Of a DNA stretch of 64,000 nt, positions 34,714 through 42,952 are shown in pieces. Origin of the DNA: Streptomyces lateritius (lineage in GTDB: Bacteria; Actinomycetota; Actinomycetes; Streptomycetales; Streptomycetaceae); contig NZ_BMTO01000011.1 of the NCBI RefSeq assembly GCF_014649715.1, forward strand, positions 55,303 through 119,302, read 5' to 3'. Positions within the stretch are counted from its first letter, which is position 1. Each line of letters begins with the position of its first letter. Position numbers and translations under genes: made by a program. Under the pieces are notes generated by a model. That model saw only the letters and a program-made list of their open reading frames with translations, was not told the DNA's origin and did not search any database.

Positions 34714-34745
34714 TACACTTCCGCGCCATGCACTTGTCTGACAAC
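34714..34745 (+). promoter_or_regulatory. -10 element and operator at the start of add
   Basis: TACACT at 34714-34719 would place transcription start at about the ATG (34728), giving a leaderless mRNA, consistent with the absence of a Shine-Dalgarno. CTTGTCTGACAAC at 34733-34745 matches the reverse complement of the palindrome at 33792 in 12 of 13 positions and lies just inside the coding region, where a bound GntR protein would block initiation. Confidence 0.55.
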
Positions 34746-35825
34746 CCCGCCGCCTCTGCCGCGCCCACCGTCGCCGACTGGATCCGCCGGGCCCCGAAGG
34801 CCGTTCTCCACGACCACCTCGACGGCGGGCTGCGCCCCGCGACGATCGTCGAGCTGGCGCGCGCGTGCGGCTACACCGCCCTGCCGACCGAGGACCCCGC
34901 CGAGCTCGCGGTCTGGTTCCGGGACGCCGCCGACTCCGGGTCGCTGGAGCGGTACCTGGAGACCTTCGCCCACACCTGCGCGGTGATGCAGACCCGCGAG
35001 GCGCTGCACCGGATCGCGGCCGAGTGTGCCGAGGACCTGGCGGCGGACGGGGTCGTCTACGCCGAGATCCGCTACGCCCCCGAACAGCACCTGGAGGGCG
35101 GGCTGACCCTCGACGAGGTCGTCGAGGCGGTGAACGACGGCTTCCGCGAGGGCGAGCGCCGCGCCGGCGGCCGGATCACCGTCCGTACCCTGCTCACCGG
35201 TATGCGCCACACCGACCGTTCCCTGGAGATCGCGCGGCTCACCGTCGCGCACCGGGACCAGGGCGTGGCGGGCTTCGACATCGCCGGCGGCGAGATAGGC
35301 AACCCGCCGGCCCGCCATCTGGCCGCCTTCCAGCACCTCAAGCAGCACAACTGCCACTTCACCATCCACGCCGGCGAGGCCGTCGGCGCGGAGTCGATCC
35401 ACGAGGCCGTCCAGGTCTGCGGCACCGAGCGGATCGGTCACGGCGTGCGGATCACGGACGACATCGCCGAGGACGGCACGCTGGGCCGGCTCGCCTCGTA
35501 CGTCCGCGACAACCGCATCGCCCTGGAGGTCTGCCCGACCTCCAACCTGCAGACGGGCGCGGCCAAGGACTACGCCTCGCACCCGATCGACGAGCTGCGC
35601 CGGCTCGGCTTCCGCATCACCCTCAACACGGACAACCGACTGGTCTCCGGCACCACCATGAGCGAGGAGTTCCAGCACATGGTGGACGCCTTCGGTTACG
35701 GCCCCGAGGTCTTCGAGGAGTTCACGGTCGCCGCGCTCGACGCCGCCTTCCTGCCGCTGCCGGAGCGTCAGCGGCTGATCGACGAGGTCGTCCGCCCGGG
35801 CTACGCGGCGCTCGCGGCCCGCTAG
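34728..35825 (+). CDS. add: Adenosine deaminase
   Basis: This 365-residue amidohydrolase-superfamily enzyme carries the metal-binding HDHLDG motif (about residues 28-33), GGEIGNPPARH, TIHAGEAVG, RIGHGVRI, CPTSNLQTG and LNTDNRLVSGTTM, the full set for zinc-dependent adenosine/adenine deaminases. Asp in NTDN is the second metal-binding acid. It converts adenosine to inosine in the cytoplasm for purine salvage. I choose the ATG at 34728 over a GTG at 34698 because of the TACACT -10 just upstream. The stop codon TAG coincides with a CTAG where a repeat element begins. Confidence 0.92.
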   Translation: MHLSDNPAASAAPTVADWIRRAPKAVLHDHLDGGLRPATIVELARACGYTALPTEDPAELAVWFRDAADSGSLERYLETFAHTCAVMQTREALHRIAAECAEDLAADGVVYAEIRYAPEQHLEGGLTLDEVVEAVNDGFREGERRAGGRITVRTLLTGMRHTDRSLEIARLTVAHRDQGVAGFDIAGGEIGNPPARHLAAFQHLKQHNCHFTIHAGEAVGAESIHEAVQVCGTERIGHGVRITDDIAEDGTLGRLASYVRDNRIALEVCPTSNLQTGAAKDYASHPIDELRRLGFRITLNTDNRLVSGTTMSEEFQHMVDAFGYGPEVFEEFTVAALDAAFLPLPERQRLIDEVVRPGYAALAAR

Positions 35826-35998
35826 GCCGTGTCCGGAAAGTAGCGCCGTCTGCCCGCAGGGCAGGCCCGCGGCGTCCGGTGCGTTGGGATCGCAAGGCGG
35901 AGGGTCGCCCTCGTACGGGGCGTACTCGGGTGATCCCGACAACGCGGCGAGCGTCGGGCCAGGCGTCGCGTCCCAGGCGAAACTTCACGGACACGACC
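35825..35998 (+). repeat. Terminal-inverted-repeat element, copy B (about 174 bp)
   Basis: The element begins GGCCGTGTCCGGAAAGTAGC immediately at the CTAG that forms the add stop and ends CACGGACACGACC. The inner part is about 85-90% identical by eye to the copy at 61828-62002. Terminal inverted repeats of about 11 bases (GGYCGTGTCCG) extend imperfectly to about 23. It has no coding capacity and looks like a MITE-type element or insertion-sequence remnant. Confidence 0.75.
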
Positions 35999-36335
35999 CA
36001 GGCCGCGGAGGGTCGAACGGGCGCGTCGACGAGCTCAAGCGGTGGCGTGGCCCGGCCGCCCGAGCCCGTTCTCGGGCGGCTCAGCCGTCTCGAGCCGGAG
36101 GAGGGTGAGGGCGGCGAGGCAGCGGTCTCCTCGGGTCACCACACGGGTCGGCCCCGACGGGCGAGAGGGGCCCTCTCCGAAGTCGGTAAGGGCCCCCTGG
36201 TGTTGCTCTACGGATGCCGTGCCGGTCAGCTCTCGGTGTTCGTCCGACGGCGGCGCCACCAGAGGAGCGCGCCACCTGCGGCGCCCGCGGCGGCGGTGCT
36301 TGCCGCCGATGAGGCCGACGACGCGGCGTGTCGCC
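35999..36335. other. Intergenic stretch without a supportable gene
   Basis: Between the repeat element and the SUKH gene there are about 340 bases in which several short frames are open but none has a ribosome-binding site or recognisable protein sequence. I see no tRNA or conserved motif here. Confidence 0.5.
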
Positions 36336-36348
36336 TACGATGCCGGCC

Positions 36349-36876
36349 ATGGCACGCTTCGAGGATCTCTGCCGCTCCCTGTGGGACACCAGTAGCGAGC
36401 ACGCGGCCCAGCCGGCCCTGACCGGCCAGGCGATCGTGGACGCCCAGCGACTGCTGAACGTCACGCTCCCCAGTTCCCTGCTCGACCTCCTGCGTCACCA
36501 GAACGGAGGGGTGGTCGCAGACAGCCGGGATGCCTTCCCCACGGCTCAACCGACCTCCTGGAGTGCCGACCACGTTCCGTTCGACTTCGTGATGGGCATC
36601 GGCCACCGCGAGGACACTCTCTCCATCCTCGACACCCCGTACCTCGTCGAGGAGTGGGGACTGCCCACCGCGGTGGTACTCGTTTCAGCCAGCGCGCCGT
36701 GCTGGATCGGGCTCGACTACCGGGCCTGCGGCCGACACGGAGAACCCTCCGTGACCTGGTTCGACGCCGAACTCCGAACTGAACTGACACTCGCCCGGGA
36801 CTTCCGGTCCTTCCTCGAAGGCCTCACCGCCGCCGAGGACTTCGCAAGCATGGACGCGGATCAGACGTCCGACTGA
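36349..36876 (+). CDS. SMI1/KNR4 (SUKH) family protein
   Basis: The 175-residue protein shows the SUKH pattern: LTGQAIVDAQRLLNVTLPSS and LLDLLRHQNGGVVADSRDAF near the N-terminus, and a C-terminal FRSFLEGL helix. SUKH proteins are the commonest immunity proteins of nuclease-type polymorphic toxins. No toxin is adjacent, so it may be an orphan immunity gene. There is no Shine-Dalgarno before the ATG at 36349, but TACGAT lies 7 bases upstream, suggesting a leaderless transcript. An ATG at 36340 is an alternative start. Confidence 0.75.
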   Translation: MARFEDLCRSLWDTSSEHAAQPALTGQAIVDAQRLLNVTLPSSLLDLLRHQNGGVVADSRDAFPTAQPTSWSADHVPFDFVMGIGHREDTLSILDTPYLVEEWGLPTAVVLVSASAPCWIGLDYRACGRHGEPSVTWFDAELRTELTLARDFRSFLEGLTAAEDFASMDADQTSD

Positions 36877-37064
36877 GCTGCTCACGACACAAGGTCTGCC
36901 TTGCCGAAGAGCATGGCCTCGGCTGTTCACGGAGGTCTGCGGGGGAAGCCGAGCAGGGCCCGGTCGGCGGCCGTGCACCGCCCGCAGCCTGTGAAACGCC
37001 ACCCGGCCCCTCGACGGCCGCGGACCCCCGCCGGGGCGGGGGCCTGCGGTCGTCGGGCTCTCTG

Positions 37065-37784
37065 CTATGCCGGTACGAGCGGGCCGCGCGACGCCGCCGC
37101 GTCGAGCCGGGACGACCGGGGCGACCGGTCCGACCGGGGCGACCGGTCGAGCCTGGCCTCGATGACGGCTCGCACGGCCGGCCACTCCTCGTCGAGGATC
37201 GAGTAGAAGGCGGTGCTCCGCACGGCTCCGTCGAGACCTCGTGAATGGGCCCGGTGCACGCCGTCGCAGGCGGCACCCAGGCGCTCGATCGCGGCCCGCG
37301 AGCGCAGATTCCGGGCGTCGGCCCGCATCGAGACCCGCCGCACGCCCCACACCTCGAAGGCGTGCCGGAGCATCAGCAGCTTCGCCTCGGTGTTGATGCC
37401 GGTGCCCTGGGCGCCCGGCGCGAGCCAGGTGTTGCCGATCTCCGCCGCGTCCGGCACCGCCGTGGCGGGGTCGCCGTGGGGCACACCCGGCACGGCGGGC
37501 CAGACCAGCGGCCCCTGCCAGTAGTCGAGCTGAAGGAACCGGGTCGCGCCGACGACCCGCCCGTCGGCCGTGCTTACGACGGCGAAGGGGAGCGCCCGGC
37601 CCGCGCTCTGTTCGGCGAGGGCGCGTTCGATGTAGACCTGTGCCGTCTCCGGGCTGTGCGGGACGGGGGTGAACGCGTACGTCGTACGGTCCTGGGCACC
37701 TGCGGCGGCGATCGCGGCGGCGTGGTGCGGAGCGAGAGGCTCGAGCCGCACGGTGCGGCCGGTGAGCACAACGGGAAGCGGCAC
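37065..37784 (-). CDS. GNAT-family N-acetyltransferase (RimJ/RimL-like)
   Basis: The 239-residue protein starts LTGRTVRLEPLAPHHAAAIA, typical of RimL-like GNATs, and has ATRFLQLDYW and the cofactor region NTWLAPGAQGTGINTEAKLL (about 116-135). VSMRADARNLRSRAAIERLG gives the last helix. The start is a GTG at 37784. The C-terminal 25 residues contain a short repeat, DRSPRSDRSPRSSR, encoded by tandem GACCGG units, that is unlikely to be part of the fold. The substrate is unknown. Confidence 0.85.
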   Translation of the reverse strand: MPLPVVLTGRTVRLEPLAPHHAAAIAAAGAQDRTTYAFTPVPHSPETAQVYIERALAEQSAGRALPFAVVSTADGRVVGATRFLQLDYWQGPLVWPAVPGVPHGDPATAVPDAAEIGNTWLAPGAQGTGINTEAKLLMLRHAFEVWGVRRVSMRADARNLRSRAAIERLGAACDGVHRAHSRGLDGAVRSTAFYSILDEEWPAVRAVIEARLDRSPRSDRSPRSSRLDAAASRGPLVPA

Positions 37785-37973
37785 GGGGCCTTCGGTCTTT
37801 CTAGGAGGGGGGATGTGCCACGCACCGGCGATTCACGGTGCGAGAGGCGGAGGCACAGTCTCCGTCCCACCGGCCGCGAAATGGGAAAAGGACAGGTAAA
37901 GAACGGCGGACGGTCGCGTGAATCCACACCCCTGGCCTAACCCCCCTCCTGGTCGCCCGACCGACCCGCCCGC

Positions 37974-39764
37974 CTACCCCACCCGACCCCGGACGACCGG
38001 CAGCTCCAGCGTGCCCGTGTCCTCGGGGGCGCTCACGACGGTCACCGGCTTGACGCCCCGGTTGCCGGCGTACGCAGTGTCGCTCGCGGCGATCACGAAC
38101 TCCAGCCGGTGGCCCGTCTCGTACCGGTGCACGATCCCGGGGAGTTCCACCGTGAAGGGCCGGGTCGCGTCCGGCACCCGCACCGGGGCGACGAGCCGGT
38201 TGACCAGGGTCTTCCTGCCGTCCGGCGCGATGTCGTACACCTTGGCGAAGAGCACCAGCTTGTCGGCGGCGTCGCCGGAGTCCTGGACGCGTTCGGTCTT
38301 CGGGGAGACGACCCTCAGCGTGGCCTTCGGGGAGCCGACGACGTCGGCGGGCGCGGTGAGCGGGGCGCTGGTCCAGCCGAGGTAGGTGCCGTGGGTGTCG
38401 TAGGGCTGCGGGTCGGGCAGTCCGATCATCCCGGCGAGCGAGGACTCCGAATGGCTGGTGGGCACCAGCCAGTTGCTGTACGAGCGAAAACCCCGGGCGA
38501 CCTTGGCACGGTTGTCGACGAGCTTGCCGTCGCCGGAGAGGTAGAGCTTCTGACTGAAGGCGGGGACACGGTCGGCCGTGCCGTACCCGCTCCGCCAGGC
38601 GCGGTAGTAGGCGAACTCTGCTCCGGTGTCGGCGGACCGGTCGTCCCGGAGGTACCGGTCGAACCAGGCGAGGACGCGCTGCCCGACGTAACTCGTCTCC
38701 AGGTTCCCCTCCCCCAGGTTCAGTTCACCGGCCGCCGGGTCGCTGACGCCGCCGCTGTGCCCCCAGGACTGCCAGATCATCTTCGTGTCGACGCCCCGCG
38801 CCTGGAGCCTCTCGTAGGTGTCCCGCGCCTCGTTGAGGTTGAAGAGACTGTCGGACTGGCCCTGGACGATCAGCGTCGGTGCCTTGACCCGGTCGAGGTA
38901 CGAGACCGGAGAGACGCTCCGGGCGAAGTCGAGCATCTTCTTCGTGCCGGCCTCCGGGTAGCGGCCGGAGTTGAGCAGCCGGACCGTGTCGCAGGCGTCG
39001 GTGACGAAGTGCAGGCAGCTCAGCGAGTTGATGCGGGTGGGGTCGAGGGAGGGAGCGAGGAGCGGCTGGCCCTCACCGATCAGGTAGAAGCCGTTGGCCC
39101 ACTGCCACTTGAAGACGCCGGGGGTGGCGCGGTCGGCGCCGTTGGGGGCGAGGGAGTAGGCGAGGTCGTTCCAGGTGATGAGCGGGACGAGCGCGTCCAG
39201 CCGGGGATCGACGGAGGCGGTGGCGAGCTGGATGGCCCCGCCGTAGGAGCCGCCGATCATGCCGACGCGCGGGTCGGTCGCCCCGTCCTTGAGCACGAAG
39301 TCGGCGCGGGTGCCGTCGTCGGCGGCATGCGTGCCGGCCAGGAAGTCGACGAGCCGCGTGGCGGCCTGTCCGTCGATGCGTGGATCGTCAAGGGAGATCA
39401 GGCAGCCGGACGCGCCGAAGCCGAGGCCGGAGTAGACGAGTCCGACGTACCCCCGGGCGGCGAAGGCCTTGCCGATGGCGTCGGTGGACCCGTCCTTCTT
39501 GCCGCCGCCGAAGCCGTTGGTGGCGAGGACGGCGGGCGCCGGGTGAGCGGCGTCCACCCCGGCGGGCCGGTAGAGGTCCGCGTCGACGGTGCAGGTCCGG
39601 CCGCCCGCCTGGACGGTGAAGCTCAGCGGGGTGACGGTGTACGAACCGGCCTCGGTGGCGGTCGCCGGTGCGGCGAACGTGAGGGGCAGGGCGACCGCCG
39701 TGCCGGCCGCCAGGGCGCGGGCCTTGCGGGATCGGAGCAGGGCGCGGGACGCGGACACGGACAC
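37974..39764 (-). CDS. Secreted CocE/X-Pro dipeptidyl-peptidase (S15)-type hydrolase
   Basis: The 596-residue protein is exported: a signal peptide (Arg-rich n-region, then ALAAGTAVALPLTFAAPATA) ends near residue 35. The alpha/beta-hydrolase core has the nucleophile elbow MIGGSYGGAIQLA (serine near 185), a charge-relay aspartate in LIVQGQSDSLFN and the histidine in WGHSGG. The C-terminal beta-sandwich (about 440-596) is that of X-Pro dipeptidyl peptidases and cocaine-esterase relatives. The second GTG (39764), with GGAGG 5 bases upstream, is chosen over the GTG at 39776. It probably cleaves acyl or N-terminal dipeptide substrates outside the cell. Confidence 0.88.
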   Translation of the reverse strand: MSVSASRALLRSRKARALAAGTAVALPLTFAAPATATEAGSYTVTPLSFTVQAGGRTCTVDADLYRPAGVDAAHPAPAVLATNGFGGGKKDGSTDAIGKAFAARGYVGLVYSGLGFGASGCLISLDDPRIDGQAATRLVDFLAGTHAADDGTRADFVLKDGATDPRVGMIGGSYGGAIQLATASVDPRLDALVPLITWNDLAYSLAPNGADRATPGVFKWQWANGFYLIGEGQPLLAPSLDPTRINSLSCLHFVTDACDTVRLLNSGRYPEAGTKKMLDFARSVSPVSYLDRVKAPTLIVQGQSDSLFNLNEARDTYERLQARGVDTKMIWQSWGHSGGVSDPAAGELNLGEGNLETSYVGQRVLAWFDRYLRDDRSADTGAEFAYYRAWRSGYGTADRVPAFSQKLYLSGDGKLVDNRAKVARGFRSYSNWLVPTSHSESSLAGMIGLPDPQPYDTHGTYLGWTSAPLTAPADVVGSPKATLRVVSPKTERVQDSGDAADKLVLFAKVYDIAPDGRKTLVNRLVAPVRVPDATRPFTVELPGIVHRYETGHRLEFVIAASDTAYAGNRGVKPVTVVSAPEDTGTLELPVVRGRVG

Positions 39765-39820
39765 GGGGGCCTCCACACTGAGGATTACCGACTGGTAAGT
39801 ACCGAGCCGCGCCCATGGTG

Positions 39821-39832
39821 TGACACGTGTCA
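39821..39832. promoter_or_regulatory. 12-bp palindrome upstream of the S15-type hydrolase
   Basis: TGACACGTGTCA is a perfect palindrome 57 bases upstream of the GTG start. The wider sequence TGTGACACGTGTCATA fits a loose GTG-N6-GNCAC pattern, reported for actinobacterial CRP, at all but one position. I consider it a candidate operator only. Confidence 0.35.
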
Positions 39833-39919
39833 TAACCGCGTCAACACGCGGGGCAGCGCTTGCTGACGGAGATTCAGTGAAGGCCGGCCGGTGCAGCTGT
39901 TGCATGACGGCCGGTCAGC

Positions 39920-40912
39920 TCAGACCAGGGCCGGGACGTCGAGCGTCAGCGTCCCCGACTCCGTGTCCAGCGTCCCGGGCAGCCCCAGCGGCACGGTCAG
40001 CGCCGTCGCGCTGTGACCGAACCCCATCTCCTCCACGACGGGGACCCCGAGGCCGCCCAGCCGGTCGGCAAGCACCGCCCGCACCTCCTCGTAGGGTCCG
40101 CACTCCTCCCACGACCCCAGTCCGATGCCCGCGACCCCGTCCAGCCGGCCGGAGCGCAGCAGCTGGGTGAGGATCCGGTCCAGGCGGTACGGCTCCTCCC
40201 CCACGTCCTCCAGGAGCAGCAGGCCGCCGCGGGCCGAGGGCCGGCCGTTCGGGGTGGCGAGGTCGGCCGCGAGGACGCTGACGCAGCCGCCGAGGGTGAC
40301 GCCGTGTGCCCGTCCGGGGACCAGGGTCCGCGCGGTGTCCAGGCCGATGGTCCGCACCGATTCTGGCTCGAAGAGGGTCGCCCGCAGCGATTCCTGGGTG
40401 CGGGCGTCCTTGAGGAAGGTCCCGGCCGCCACCATCGGGCCGTGCAGGGTGGCGAGGCCCGCGCGGACGGCGAACGCCTCGTGCAGCGCGGTGACGTCGC
40501 TGTAGCCGACGAACACCTTGGGGCCGGCCGCCCGTATCGCCGCCCAGTCGACCAGATCCACCATCCGCTGGACGCCGTAGCCTCCTCGCGCGCAGATCAC
40601 CGCGGCGACGGACGGATCGCACCAGGCCTCCTGGAGGTCCCGGGCGCGGGCCCGGTCCGTGCCCGCCAGGTACCTCAGCTCCGAGTGGGTGTCGAGGACA
40701 TGGGGGGCGACCACCGGCTCCAGGTGCCAGCCGCGCAGTATGTCGAGCCCGGCCGCGAGGCGCTCCTCGGGTACGGGTCCGCTGGGCGCGACGACGGCGA
40801 CCCTGGCGCCGGGGCGTAGCCGGGCCGGCCGGGCGAGCGGAGCCACCGCAGTCGGCGGGGTCACCGGCGTCGAGGTCGCCGGGGGCACGGACGCCGCCGG
40901 GGTCTCCGTCAT
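39920..40912 (-). CDS. LD-carboxypeptidase (S66 family)
   Basis: The 330-residue protein matches S66 LD-carboxypeptidases: RVAVVAPSGPV, ICARGGYGVQRMVD, FVGYSDVTALHEA with the nucleophilic serine, GGLLLLEDVGEEPYRLDRIL with the glutamate and FGHSATALTVPLG with the histidine. These cytoplasmic enzymes remove terminal D-Ala from muropeptide tetrapeptides during peptidoglycan recycling, and a subgroup cleaves peptide antibiotics. It is the last gene of the four-peptidase operon and overlaps the S9 gene by four bases (ATGA). Confidence 0.92.
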   Translation of the reverse strand: MTETPAASVPPATSTPVTPPTAVAPLARPARLRPGARVAVVAPSGPVPEERLAAGLDILRGWHLEPVVAPHVLDTHSELRYLAGTDRARARDLQEAWCDPSVAAVICARGGYGVQRMVDLVDWAAIRAAGPKVFVGYSDVTALHEAFAVRAGLATLHGPMVAAGTFLKDARTQESLRATLFEPESVRTIGLDTARTLVPGRAHGVTLGGCVSVLAADLATPNGRPSARGGLLLLEDVGEEPYRLDRILTQLLRSGRLDGVAGIGLGSWEECGPYEEVRAVLADRLGGLGVPVVEEMGFGHSATALTVPLGLPGTLDTESGTLTLDVPALV

Positions 40913-42942
40913 TTCCTCAGCTCCAGGAGCGGAACGTCGGGCCGTTCGATACCGAAGGCCTGTGCGTACAGGGACAGTTCCGCCTCCAGCGCGCGGATCA
41001 TCGTGTCGGCGCGCCGGAAACCGTGGCTCTCGCCCTCGAAGGCGATGTAGGCGTGCGGGACTCCCCGCCCCGCCATCCGCGCGACGAACCGCTCGGCCTG
41101 CGCCGGCGGACAGATCACGTCGTCGAGCCCTTGGAGCAGCAGGAAGGGAGCGGAGATCCGCTCGACGTGCTGCAGGGGCGAGCGCTCCCGGTAGCGGGCG
41201 GGCACCTCGGCGAGCGGCCCGACCAGCGACTCCAGGTAACGGGACTCGAAGTCGTGGGTCTCGTCGGTGGCCCAGCCCAGCAGGTCGAGGATGGGGTAGA
41301 TGATCGTGCCGCAGGCGTAGACGTCGGTGGTGACGAGGGAGGCGGCGGCGGTCCAGCCGCCCGCGCTGCCGCCCCGGATCGCCAGGCGGGCCGGGTCGGC
41401 GGTGCCCTCGGTGGCGAGCGCCTCGGCGACGGCCGCGCAGTCCTCCACGTCGACCACGCCCCACTGCTCGCGGAGCCGCTCGCGGTACTCCCGCCCGTAT
41501 CCGGTGGAGCCGCCGTAGTTGACCTCGGCGACCCCGATCCCCCGGGAGGTGAAGTAGGCGATCTCCAGGTCGAGGACGAGCGGGGCGTGCCCGGTCGGGC
41601 CGCCGTGCGCCCACACCACGTAGGGCGGCAGCTCCGCGGCGGGGGCGATCCGGTCGGGGCTGTGCGGCGGGTAGACGTGGGCGTGGATCTCGCGGTCGTC
41701 GGGTCCGGTGAAGGTGCGGATCTGGGGTTCGGGGTAGTACGACGGGTCGACCGGGTCGTCGTGGGCCGAGCCGATGACCCGGGCCCGGCCGGTACGGGTG
41801 TCCAGTTCCACGACCTCGTAGGCGCTGCGCGGGCTCGCGGCCACCCCGATGACGCGGGTGCCGTGCCCGGCGAGGGTGGACGCCCATTCGGTCCAGGGGC
41901 CCGCCGTGTCCACGAGTTCGCCGCTCTCCGGGTCGAGTATGCCGAGCGCGGTGGCTCCCCTGCCATGGATGACGGCGATCAGGCCGTTCTCCAGCGGGTG
42001 GAACCAGCTCAGACCGATCTTCCACAGCGGTCCGCCGAACTCCTCGGCACGAGGGCAGAGCGCGACCGGTGCGCGGTCGTCGCCGGCGGTGTCACCGGCG
42101 GTGTCGGCGTCGACCTCGACGTCCGACCGGTAGAGATTCCACCAGCCGCCGCGGTCGCTGACGTACAGCAGCCGGCCGTCGGCGCTCCAGCCGACCTGCG
42201 GCACCGACTCCTCGGGGCCGCCCGCGACGGGACGGGCGTCCCGGAGGACCCCCTCGGGAGTGACGTCGGCGACCAGCACCTCCGTACCGTCCCAGGGCAT
42301 CCGCGGGTGGTCCCAGCCGATCCAGGCGGCCCGGCGGCCGTCCGGGGAGAGCCGCGGGCCGGTGACGAACCGGTGCCGCCCCTCGGCGAGTTCCCGTACG
42401 GCGGAGCGGTCCTCGGCGGCCGATCCGTCCAGGGGGACCGCAGCGAGAACCCGGCGTACGTCCGTGGGGGCGGGCCCGGTGAACTCCTCCAGGACGCACC
42501 AGACCTCGCCCCGGTCGAGATGGATGACCGGATCGGCCCAGCGCAGTCCGCCTCCGACGGCCGAGACGGGGGTGAGCGGCCGGGGCGCGGCCGCGGGTCC
42601 GCCCGGGGCGGCGTCGGGTTCGTACGCGTACAGCCGCTGGTCGGGGAAGTGGCTGAAGACGATCAGGGGGCCGTCGGCCTCCCGTGCGTGACCGGCCCAG
42701 GGCTGTCCGCCGTACTCGACGACGCGGCTGCGGACGTTCCAGGGGGTGGGGAGCGGCGACTCCTCGGTGCCGTCGGCGCGCCGGCGCACCAGGGCGCGCC
42801 GGCCGCCCTCGCTGGGGCGTGGGGCGGTCCACCACACCTCGTCGCCGACGACGCCGACGTATTCGGGGCGCCCGTCGTGCGAGGCGGCGAGTGCTGCGTC
42901 GATGGGGGAAGGCCAGGTGCCGTAGGCGGCCGTGGGGACCAT
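40909..42942 (-). CDS. S9 prolyl-oligopeptidase-family peptidase
   Basis: The 677-residue protein has an N-terminal WD40-like beta-propeller (about 1-390; GPRLSPDGRRAAWIGWDH, QVGWSADGRLLYVSDRGG) and a C-terminal alpha/beta-hydrolase domain. Its triad is Ser in IRGGSAGGWTAA, Asp in LQGLDDVICP and His in GESHGF. This is the acylaminoacyl-peptidase/dipeptidyl-peptidase layout. No signal peptide is present, so it is cytoplasmic and should act on short peptides that fit the propeller. The ATG at 42942 follows AAAGGAG. It lies 10 bases after the M20 stop within the operon. Confidence 0.92.
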   Translation of the reverse strand: MVPTAAYGTWPSPIDAALAASHDGRPEYVGVVGDEVWWTAPRPSEGGRRALVRRRADGTEESPLPTPWNVRSRVVEYGGQPWAGHAREADGPLIVFSHFPDQRLYAYEPDAAPGGPAAAPRPLTPVSAVGGGLRWADPVIHLDRGEVWCVLEEFTGPAPTDVRRVLAAVPLDGSAAEDRSAVRELAEGRHRFVTGPRLSPDGRRAAWIGWDHPRMPWDGTEVLVADVTPEGVLRDARPVAGGPEESVPQVGWSADGRLLYVSDRGGWWNLYRSDVEVDADTAGDTAGDDRAPVALCPRAEEFGGPLWKIGLSWFHPLENGLIAVIHGRGATALGILDPESGELVDTAGPWTEWASTLAGHGTRVIGVAASPRSAYEVVELDTRTGRARVIGSAHDDPVDPSYYPEPQIRTFTGPDDREIHAHVYPPHSPDRIAPAAELPPYVVWAHGGPTGHAPLVLDLEIAYFTSRGIGVAEVNYGGSTGYGREYRERLREQWGVVDVEDCAAVAEALATEGTADPARLAIRGGSAGGWTAAASLVTTDVYACGTIIYPILDLLGWATDETHDFESRYLESLVGPLAEVPARYRERSPLQHVERISAPFLLLQGLDDVICPPAQAERFVARMAGRGVPHAYIAFEGESHGFRRADTMIRALEAELSLYAQAFGIERPDVPLLELRK

Positions 42943-42952
42943 CTCGACTCCT

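Noticed and set aside
37110..37150. Tandem GACCGG repeat as a regulatory element
   Set aside because: It lies within the GNAT coding region and simply encodes the Asp-Arg-Ser-Pro-rich tail.
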